Shown here: positions 9,814 to 19,900 of the stretch, piece after piece
Numbering within the stretch: the first letter of the stretch is position 1
Layout: each line of letters opens with the position of its first letter
From: Bin87 sp965220095
GTDB lineage: Bacteria > Chloroflexota > Dehalococcoidia > Lucifugimonadales > UBA3495
Length of the DNA: 64,000 nucleotides
Reading direction: 5' to 3'
Assembly: GCA_965220095.1 (NCBI GenBank)
Contig: CBDCPD010000003.1
Coordinates: 186,001-250,000 of the forward strand
Made by a program: the position numbers and the translations under genes
Notes under the pieces: generated by a model
What the model was told of the DNA's origin: nothing
What the model saw: only the letters and a program-made list of their open reading frames with translations
Databases searched by the model: none

Positions 9814-10331
9814 TCTTCAGCTCCTGGCTGCGGCGCGAGGCGCACGCTTATCCCGCAGGGAAACCCCGTTGGACGGTGCAAGCCACGGGGATGATGGGGC
9901 GACGATGGTGGGTAGTCCGCCCCGATGAGGTTTCAGGACCGTTTGCCGGCGGAAATCTTTCCGGGTGGGCTTACCATCCCCCCGCGATCAGGGTTCGGAC
10001 GAATTCTCCAGTCCCGCCAGTCGGAGCGGCGCTGCGCAGGTCATGGCGCTGCATCTTCTTTTTCCATTGGCCGTGGCGGCCCGGCCACCGATAACCTACG
10101 GATACCGTAACGGGACGCCAGTCCGCTGGTAAGTGCCCCCAAACACAATCGCGCCAGACTTTCGCACCATGAATTCGAGGGCGTGAGCACCTGCGTTGAG
10201 AGGGTTTTTCGACCTATGCACAGGTACTTTTCGCTCTCTCCGACGCCGCCCGAGTCGGCAAGGCCGTTGGAAATTGCGCTTTCCCACCCCTGGAGGACGT
10301 GACCTGACCTCGTCGCAGAGCTCGCCCGGTC
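9814..10331. other. Intergenic region upstream of the LRR gene
   Basis: The 518-bp gap holds conserved element copy B (10118-10225) and the LRR gene's ribosome site. Short ORFs of 18-27 codons start near 10045-10053 (MQRHDLRSAAPT...), which might correspond to the leader ORFs upstream of other genes in the island, but none overlaps the LRR start. I see no terminator hairpin. Confidence 0.5.
10118..10225 (-). promoter_or_regulatory. Conserved upstream element, copy B
   Basis: The minus-strand sequence has ACCTGTGCATAGGT at 10225-10212, a palindrome with symmetry broken at one pair. About 45 nt later it has GGTGCGAAAGTCTGG, CGCGATTGTG and GCACTTACCAGCGG. The core aligns with copies A and C, but the spacer is about 20 nt longer. 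It lies roughly 300 bp upstream of the LRR start. Confidence 0.55.
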
Positions 10332-10983
10332 CTATTCCGACGGGGTGTAGCCACGCGCCCAGCTGGAAATCTCGCTCATCCCAGCCGCGTTGATGGCCTT
10401 GATCCGGTATACGTAGCGCTTATCCGCCTCTGCTGTCTGGTCGGTGTAGGTGGTAGCCGCCGTGCCGGTGTCGGAGACCACGGTGAAGAACGTCCCCTCC
10501 TCGGGCTGCAGGTCCTTGTCCCGCCTCAGGATGGCGTAGCCGGTGACGCTGTCGTCATCAGGGTTGGCCCAGCTGAGGGTCACGGTGTCCGGTGCCACGG
10601 CGGTAGCCAAACCCGTTGGCCTGGCGGGCACCTCCGGAGCCGGGTTCGGGGCGGCCGGCATGCCGGCCCGGACCCATGACGACCTTTTGCTCAGTCCGAG
10701 GGCGTTGATGGCCTTGATGCGGTAGACGTAGCGCTTACCCACTCCGACGCCTCGTCCGCAACGACGATGGGGCGGGCGCTTACCCGGTACTCATACTCCA
10801 TGCCTTTTTGCGTTCTTATCGGTGTAGCCGGTCCCGGCGCTGCCAGCGTGCTCCACCGGGGTTCGCTTCGCAGTGCGGCCCTGACCGGAGTGGCGGCGGT
10901 CGATGGGATACCCGGCGACCGTGGCGCTGCCCGGGGGCTGCCGGGTCAGCCGGACGGCGCCCTCTGCACTAAACGCCCGCAAG
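10332..10983 (-). pseudogene. Frameshifted FN3 remnant, former 3' end of the 3,839-residue gene
   Basis: Directly after the TAA of the upstream giant gene, the next frame reads PPNNLRAFSAEGAVRLTRQP... to GYTDKNAK. This matches an FN3 module of the 9,839-residue protein (PPPPKNVRAVAEEGGVRLTWQSP... GYTDESAEKG, near 28.1-28.27 kb). A second shift near 10795 leads to MEYEYRVSAR...EASEWV. Another junction at about 10742 enters KRYVYRIKAINALG, after which two FN3 halves stay open (10742-10332) and end TPSE. At least two frameshifts and one internal deletion are needed to explain the order. The 136-codon open part has no signal peptide or clear ribosome site, so it is probably not an independent gene. 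Confidence 0.8.
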
Positions 10984-13900
10984 TTATTGGGCGGCGGTGA
11001 CCACGACCGTTACCTCGGGCAACGGGTCGGAGCCCGGGTTCAGGCCCGAGGTGGTGTGGGTCAACACCACCTCGCCCGCCTCGGCGTCCGCGCCCACGGT
11101 CACCGTGAATACCTGGGACCGGAACCAGTCCTCCTTGGTGAAGGTCAGACGGTTCGGGGAAATCGTTACTCCGTCAGCGTCCTCGGTGACGGACACTCTC
11201 CCGGCGTCGGGCCGGAACAAGCGGACCCGGTACTCCGCCGAGCCGCCGGCCGTCACCTCCAGCCGGTCTGCCGATACCTGGATACCTCTCCTGAAGCCGG
11301 GGTTGCCGGAAATCGAGAGCGACGTCAATTCCGGCAGCTGCTCCAGTTCATCAAAGGGGAAGGACGACAGTTCATTCTTCAGCAGCCTCAATTTCTTCAG
11401 CTTTTGCAGTCCTTCGAACGCCCCGGCCTCAATGTTTCTGAGCTGGTTGTTGCCCAGTTCGAGCTCTTCCAGGGCGGTCAGTCCTTCGAAGACCCCGTCC
11501 GGGAGGGTAGTCAGGGAGTTGAAGCTGAGGTCCAATCTCGTTACCTTCGTAAGTCCGGCAAAGTCGCCCGGTTTAATGCTCGTAATGCCGGTATCGGCGA
11601 TGTCCAGGAGGGTGAGCTTGGCCAGATGGTCTTCTTCCACGCCCAGGCAATTGCCCTCGTACTTGTGCAGCAACTTCAGACGGGCCAGGATCCGGCCCTT
11701 GACCTGGGCGGTCCGGTCGCAGATGCCGCCATCGGCGGGCGTGGCATAAACCTCGGGAGACTCGGGTCCCGCTCCCACCGAGTTGACGGCGCGTATCTGG
11801 AAACGGTACTCAGTGCCGTTACGCAGGCCCGTTACGGTGGACTGGTATCCTTGGCCCTCGCTGTAGCTGGCGTTTCTCCAACTGCCGTACCCGCCGGAGG
11901 CCGTCCTCTGCCGGTACTGGTACCGGCTGATTTCGCTGCCGCCGTCGCTCTCAGGAGCCGACCAGGACAGGGTGACCTCCTGGTACCCCGGTTCGGCGTA
12001 GAAGTAGGACGGCTGTATACCCGGCGCGCCCGGGGTAGTTGCTGCCACGGCCCTGGTGGCCCTGCTGGTCCGCTCCTCGTCGTTGCCGGCGTTGTCGGTG
12101 TAGCTGACGTGGACGGCGACCGTCCGGCCAATGTCTTCCACCACAGGCGTGTACCTGCCGGAATTATTGGTGACTTCTTTCACATCGTCTTCTGTGAGCG
12201 CGAGCAGCCACGTGTACCGGAACTCACCATCGTCCGGCAACCCGTCCGCATCGTACACCCTCGACATATCCGCCAATAGCTCCTCGCCCACCCTGGGGGT
12301 GCCCCTGACAACCGGGACGCCGCCGTCACTGGTCCCCGTGGAATCGTTGTCAGCGACGGTGACCGAACCCTGCACCGGTCGTCCAGGCTGGTAACCTCTG
12401 CCGTCCCGGACCGTGGCGCTGATGACGCTGGAAGCCTCGTCCCGGGAGTCGTCGTCGGTGCTGACCGTCAGCGCAGCAGTGCCCGACCCCTGCTCGAAGG
12501 TAATCCTGGAAGGCCGGCTCCCTCTTATCATCCTGCCGGTCTCCTCAACTTCCACCGAGACGGTCAGGGCCTCCGTCCTGTCCCCGGTGCGGGTGAGGGT
12601 GAAGACCACGTCATCGCCCTCGGTCACACTGCCGGAATCCGCATCTTCCGCATCTATTGATACCTGGGGCAATGGAATGAGCGTGCCGTGAGGGTCGTCG
12701 TCCGTCACCGCGACGGTGAGGCGCGCCGTAACGCCCTCGTAGTCCTCTCGTCCGTATGCGGTGTGGGTCAATCTCACCGTGTGGTCCTCCTTGTCCTGGT
12801 CGTGATTGAAGTACAGCCGAACCCTCTGCTCCCTATCCCAGTTGGACAGGACGAACTCAAACTCTTCCGGAGACACGGAGAGGTCGGTTCCCCCCTGGCC
12901 GGTTATCCGTACCGTGACACGGCTGACCGGTTCGGATGCCAGTGTCACGGTGTAGGTCTTGTTCTTTTCCTCCTCGATGGAGAGGGTTGTAGCCGAGAGT
13001 TCTATGCGGCCTGTGCCCGGCGTCACCGGCGCGTCGTCGTCGGTGACGGTGACCCGAAGGGATGCCGTCTCGTTGTCGTAGCCGCCGCCGCTGGCGGTGT
13101 GGTTCAGCGTCGCAGCCGCATCGAAGGCGTCCTCGTCATGGGAGGGAGATACGCGCACCGTCTGGACGCTGTTCCAATTGGACGTGTCAAAGCGCAGCGT
13201 CGCGGGATTGACCGTCACCGGCGGGCGAAGGGCTGAACCACCGGAGGGAACCTCCACGTCCACCCTCACCGTGACCGTGGAGGTTGGCTGCGACAGCAGT
13301 TGTACGGTGTAGCTGTGAGAACTCCCGCCTTCAATCAGCGTCAGGCTCTCCGGGCTGATCATGATTCCGCGCCCGTCGTCGTCGCCGAACCGCACCACCG
13401 CCTCCGCGGTCGTGCCCAGGGACACTCCTTCAGGCAGCGTCCCGAAGGCCAGGGTCAGCGTCTCGCCGCTCTCGGCCACCTGGTCGTCAATCGCCGTTAT
13501 GGTCAGTTCCAGCGAGGTCTGGCCGGCAGAGAACACAATCTCCGCCGGCGCCGTGTAGTCGTCGCCGGTGGCATCGCCGCCATGGGTGGTGGTCAAAGGA
13601 ATCGTCACGGTGCGCTCCGGGTCCTGGTCCAGCCCGACCTCTATCGTGACCGTTTCGCCTTCGTTCACCGAGTAGGCCGACCTTCCGAAGGAGACTGCGA
13701 CGGGCACCACCCCTATCCTCAGCGTGGGCTCGCTGGTCAGTGTCTCCGCGTTGCCGGCGTCGTCAATGAACGATACCCGCACCAGGATATGGTGAGCGGC
13801 GTCCGCGTCGGTCAGCCTGTAGCTGAAGGCGTTCGCGCCCGGGATTTCCGTTTCCGTACCGCCCATCTCCCGTATCCACTGGTAGTTGTAGCTGACGCCG

Positions 13901-16900
13901 GTTAGTCCGTCCGCGTCGGTAATGCCGCTGGTGTCGGCGGTGAGGCTTTCACCCACCTCCAGGTCGCCCGTGATAGTGACTTGGCCTTCCGCGGGATTGT
14001 TCGGCGACTCGTCGTCGTCCACCGTCACCGGCAGGCTTTCCGTAACGCCGTCATAGTCTCCGCCAGCGGTAGTGTGATTGATCGTGGTGGACTCGTTGTC
14101 CGCATCACTGTCGTTGGTAGCCGTCACGCGGACGGTCTGCTCGCTGTCCCAGTTGGATGCGTTGAAGGAAAGCCGCGCAGGACTTACCGACACGGGCAGA
14201 TCTGAACCGATGATCGGCTGTTCCACGGCAACGGTCAGAGTAACGCTGGATGTGGGCTGCGAAGTCAGTTGCACGGTGTACGTTGCGGCGCCGCCTCCTT
14301 CGGTTACCGCCAGTTCCTCCGGTATGAGCAGGATGCCCCGGCTGTCGTCGTCGCCGAACCGGACCACCGTCTCGGAGGTGGCCCCTACCGTCACGCCCTC
14401 GGGCGGCGTACCGAAGCCCAGCGTCAGTGTCTCGCCGCTTTCGTCCACCGCGTCGTCAACCGCCGTTATGGTCAGCTCCTTCGAGGTTTCACCGGCGGAG
14501 AAGACTACCTCTCCAGGCGGTGTTTCGTAGTCGGCGGTCGTCGCTCCGCCGCCCGGCGTGGCGGTCAGAAGAAGTGTGAGTTCACGGTGCGGGTCCTTGT
14601 CCAGATTGACCGTTATCGTAACCGTTGCCCCTTCTTCCACCGGGTAGCTCGGCGCGTCGAAGGTGACCGTAACCTGCGCCACCAGAACGGAGGACGCCGT
14701 GGGTTCACCCGTCAGCGTCTCTCCGGTCCCTCCGTTGTCGGTAAAGGACACCTGGACCTTCAGCGCGGCGCCTACGTCATCCGAGGTCGGCGTGTAGGTG
14801 GACCCCGTTGCGGACGTGATCGATGTTTCTGTCGCGTCGGACGCCACCCGTATCCATTGATAAGCGAAGGCGGAGGCGCTCGGCAGGCCGTCGGCGTCCG
14901 CGATGGTGGAGATATCGACGGTCAACTGCTCGCCGACCTCCGGCGTGCCCTGGATGACCGGGAAGCCCGTTGCCGGGGCGTTGGGCGTTTCGTCGTCGTC
15001 CACCGTGACGGCCAGGCTGGCCGCAAGGCCCGAGTAGCCGCCTCCGGTGGCCGTGAAGGTCAGCGTTACCAGGTCGTCTTCGGCGTTGTCGTCGTCATCC
15101 TGGGCGGCGCTCAGTACGACCGTCCGCCGGGAGTTCCAGGTGGATGTGGTGAAGTTGAGAGTGGCCGAGCCCGTCAGGTTGACGTCCGTCCCATCAAATC
15201 CGGCGATCACCACCGACACCGCGTCAGAGGGCTGCGTCGCCAGCGATACCTGCACCGTGCCGGTCCCTCCTTCGCTGACAGTGAGAGTATCCACGCTGAG
15301 CAGGACCGCCGCCTCGTCATCATCGGTGATGGCGACCACTGCGCTGACCCTGCCGCCGGCGCTGACGCCATCGGGCAGCGGCGTTCCGAAGGTCAGTGTC
15401 ACCGTTTCGTTGTCATCGTCGATGTTGTCGTCCGTCGCCGTTACGGTGATCTCCTTGGCGATGTCACTCACGCCGAAGTCGGCCCGCGTGGGACTCACCG
15501 AGTAGTCCCCGGTGTCTGCGTCATTGCCCGGCGTGGCGGTTATCGTGATATTCAGGATGCGGTTCGGCGCCTTGTCCAGCGTCACCGGCACGGTGGCCGC
15601 TGCGCCGTCCTCTGCCGCCGTGTACGCGGCGGCGCCAAAGTTCACGGTTACCTGGGTCACGGTGACAACCGCCGTAGGCGCGCTCTCGACGGTCTCCACC
15701 TTGTTCTTGCCGTCGGTGAAGCTCGCCTTCACCTTGAGGGTGGATCCCACGTCGGCGGCCTGCACCGTATAGGTTGCGGAGGTTGCGCCGCTGATGTCGG
15801 TCTCCGCGTTGGCCGCGCTCACGCGCACCCACTGGTAGCTGAAGGTCGGACTGGTGGGGCCGTCGGCGTCGGAGATGCCGGACGGGTCCGCGGTAAGGGT
15901 GGCCCCCACCTCCGGGACCGTGGTCGGAGAGATGGTCGGCACGCCGGTGGGGAGGCTGTTGTCCGTATCGTCGTCGTCCACTGTCACCTTGAGGTTCGCC
16001 GTCACCGACGCGTACTCCGTGGCGCCGGTTGCCGTGTGGAGCAGCGTTACCTCGTCGTTGTCAAAGTCGGAGTCGTCCGCCGCCGATACCGTTACGCTCT
16101 GCGCTGTGGACCAGGTCGATGAGGTGAAGGCCAGGGGCGTGGCCGGATTGATGCTGATATCAGTGCTGGAATGGCCCGTTATCGTAACCGTCACGTTGCC
16201 TGAGGGCTGGGCGTCGAGGACTACGGTGTAGGACGCGCTGCTCTCCTCGTTAACGGTCAGCGATGCGGGGGACAGGGTGATCCCCACCGCGTCGTCGCTA
16301 CGCACGACCACCTCGGCCGATGCGGGGTCGCCCGGCACGTACCCGGTTCCCGCGGCGACGGTGACGGTGATGGCGCTGTCGTCTTCAATCACCCCGTCGT
16401 CCGCCGTGGCCACATCCAGTATCCCCTCCTCCTGGCCTGACCTGATGGTGAAGCTGGTGGGAGCGGTTCCGGAGATGGTGTCGCCGGTCTCTGCGGTTGT
16501 CACCGTTACCGCGAGGGATGAGGAGGTATCGCCGGTGCGGGTCAACCTGAACTGGGCCGGGGCGCCCTCGTCCACCGCGCCCGCTACCGGCGCGACGCTC
16601 ACGGCGGGCACGGCAACGTACACGGTGAACCGCTCACCCACGTTCCAGAGCTCGTCGTAGTTCCCGCGCCACGAGGTGTACCAGCTCGCGGGAGTGGTTT
16701 GCAGGGTTCCCTGGGTCCCGTCCGTGAACTCCAGTTGCAGGCCGTCGTCAATGTGCAGCGTCCAGTTCTGCCAGCCCTCCGGCGCCGCGTCGCCACTAAT
16801 CATAAAGTTCAGTCCCTTGTCGCTCGAATTCGCAATGCTAACACCAGCAGCGATCAACACAACATCCGGCTCCGCCAGCATGTCGGTCGTCTCCAACTGG

Positions 16901-19900
16901 CCGAAATTCACGGGAAAGATATCCGGATCCTGGTAGCCGAGGTTGACTGAGAGCGAATGCTCCCCAATCGTCAGGGTACCCGACCAGAGGGTGCCTTGGG
17001 GCAGCGCGACGGGAGTTTCCAAGGGTGCGACGGTGGTGAGGGCGCCGTTCACTTTGTGGGACGTGCTGGCTGCCACCGCGTCGTGACCCAGTAGGGCGCC
17101 CACCATGTTGTTGGTAATGGAGCCGCCGTTCAGGGTGAGAGAATTGGTGGGAATGCTGACGCCGTCGTTGTCCACGCCGTCGCCATTGGCATCGTCGTCG
17201 TCCGCCACCAGGTATCGGAAGGTCAGGTTCGACGTTCCGCTACCCTGGAAATAGCCGGCCTGGCGGGTTTCACCAGCCACTTCCAGTCCCATTTGCGGGA
17301 CGCCGGTGACGTCCACCGCATTCTTGAAGGTGACCCGTATATCGATGGCGTCGCGCGGCCCGTAGATGTCGTTTCCCCCAGCATCCGACACGATGCTCAC
17401 GTCAGTGATGGCGGTGTTATTATCGGTTACGGAGACCTGCAGGACCGCCGTGGCGCCGGCGTAGTCCGAGGAGCCGGACGCGGTGTGCGTCAGGGTGAAC
17501 CGCTCGTTCACGTCATTGGCGTCGATGCCCGCCGTGACGGTCACCGTCTGCCCTGCGGCGTAGTCGGCAGGGGTGAAGGTCAGCGACGCCGGACTGACGG
17601 TCAGGTCCGAACCGGCATGGCCGGTGATGGTTACGTTGACGTTTGCCGCCGGTTCGGAAGCCAGGGACACGGTATAGGTCTGCGCCGCCGCCCCCTCGAC
17701 CACGGCCAGCGCCGTCTTCGACAGGACAATGTCCGCGGGGTCGTCGTCCGTCACCGCGACCGACGCGCTCGGTGCGTCAGTGTTGGCCTGATAAGCGGTA
17801 CCGCTGGCGGCGTTGTCCGCGCTGTTCAGAACCGAAACGGTGATGACGCCTCCCGGTCCAGGACGCCGGTCGTCGGCGGTCGGGACCGAGAAATCAGCGG
17901 TGGTCTGCCCGGCGCGAATCGTTACCATGGTCGGCGGATTCTGGAGGACTGCCGCCGGTTCGCCCGACACGCTCAGCCGCACCGGCATGGCCCTGGCCGG
18001 GCTGCCGGTGCGTGTGACGCGGAACCTGGCCGGGTCTCCCTCCTCCACCTCTCCGCCTTCGCTGACCGCCTCCACCGAGACCAGGGGCAGGTACATCGAC
18101 AACTCCACCTCATCGCCTTCATCCCAATCGTCATAGTAGGTGGCGCCAGTCCAGGTAATCCGCCATTCGGAACCTGTTTCGCTCATGTTGCCGACCACGG
18201 GCCACAGGTCGTCGCCAACCTGCAGCGTCCAGTCGGGGGCTTCCCCGGGCCGGCTGGACCTGGGAGCGCCCCGAATCTGGAAGGTGCCGTTGGATTCAAC
18301 CAACATCCAAAATATCGTGGCGTCGTCGGTGAGCGCGTCATCGCTCAGGCTGCCGAAGTCGGTGCCCTGCCCCGTGTAGTAACCCTTGAATCCGATACCC
18401 TCACCGACGGTCATGGTGGCATGCCATACTAGACCCTGCTGGTCTTCTATCGGCGTCGGTTCCTCCGTTTCCTCGACCGGACCGCCGTCCACCCGGTGTG
18501 CCGCCTGGGGCGAGCGCAGCCCGTAGCTGCGATACGCCGTGACCGAGGAGCGCGCCGTACTCGTGAGACTGCCACCTTCGATGTCGGCGAAGGCTGCGCT
18601 CACCCCGTCGCTGTCATCATCGCCCGCCTGGACCTCGTATTCAAATGCCAGGGTATTGGTGCGCGACCCGTCGGCGTAAGCCGCGTCGTCCACTCTGTCG
18701 CCGATATTGACTTTGAGGTTGGGAGAGCCGCTGACGGTCACCGGGATTGACCAGGTTGTTTCCCACTTGATGGTGTCTCCCAACCCGTAGGTCTGGTCTG
18801 CTCCCGGGTCGGACGTAATGCTCATCGCCACTATGAATGGACGATGATCGACAGAATGATCAAACTCTCCGGGCCCTTCCCAGGCATACGGGTCAATGTC
18901 CACATCGGCATCGTCCTGGTCAGTGATCGCTTCCCCGCTTCCGACCCGGACCAACTCATCATTGTCATTGTTTTGGAAGATTCCCACAGGACCGGACTTG
19001 TCGTTATCTACCTCGTCCTCGAAAGTCAGCGTCGTGCCCGCGGCGTCAATCGACTCAAAAGGCGCGTAATACCGAAAGGCGTTAGGGCCGCTTCCGACCC
19101 TGAATACCAGGTCCGGTGTCCCGGTAACCGTCACCGGCCGGTCCACCGTGGCCTCGAAGCGGAGCGTGTCGCCGGGAACGAACACCGGAACGCCGCCACT
19201 GAGCGGCGTGGTCGTAGGGTTGTTCAGCAGCCTCGCTGAGATCAGCCGTACCGGGTGAACAATCGTAGAGGTCAGATCGCTCAGTACCGACTCAGGATTG
19301 CCCAACCGGTCCTCAAACAGGATCCGGTAGCCTATCCTGTGCCCGCCATCCGCCGCTTGCACGTCGTAAAATAGTTCGAGGCAATTGGACAAGCCGGTTG
19401 AGGTGCAATGGCCCCGGGCGCCGGGGATGTTAATCTCAGTGTTATCCTCGGTCACCCGCACCCACTGCACCTCGAAGGGCCAGTCTCTGACAAGTCCGTC
19501 CGGGTCTGCGATGGCGCCGCGCCTGAAATCGGCGGTCACGGTTTCTCCCACCTGGGAAACGTCATCGATCGGAAGGCTGCTCCCCGTTCTGATGTATGCC
19601 GGCCGGTTCTCATCATCGTCGTCCACCGTCACCTCGATTGACCGCACTACCGACCCGTAGTCGGCGCCGCTGGCCGTGTGGGTCACGGTGTAGGTCTCGT
19701 CTATGGCGTTGCTGTCGCCGCCCACCCTGACCGTAACCGTCACTGCGATATTCCAGTTTGTTGCGTCGAAGTTCAGCGTGGTCGGGGAGACCGAGAGCGC
19801 CGTATCACTGCTGGCGACGGTGACCGTAACGGCGCTGCTGCCGCTCACCTCTTGGGGCACCGTTCCCAGCTGCACCGTGTAAGTGGCGCTGCCGCTCTCG

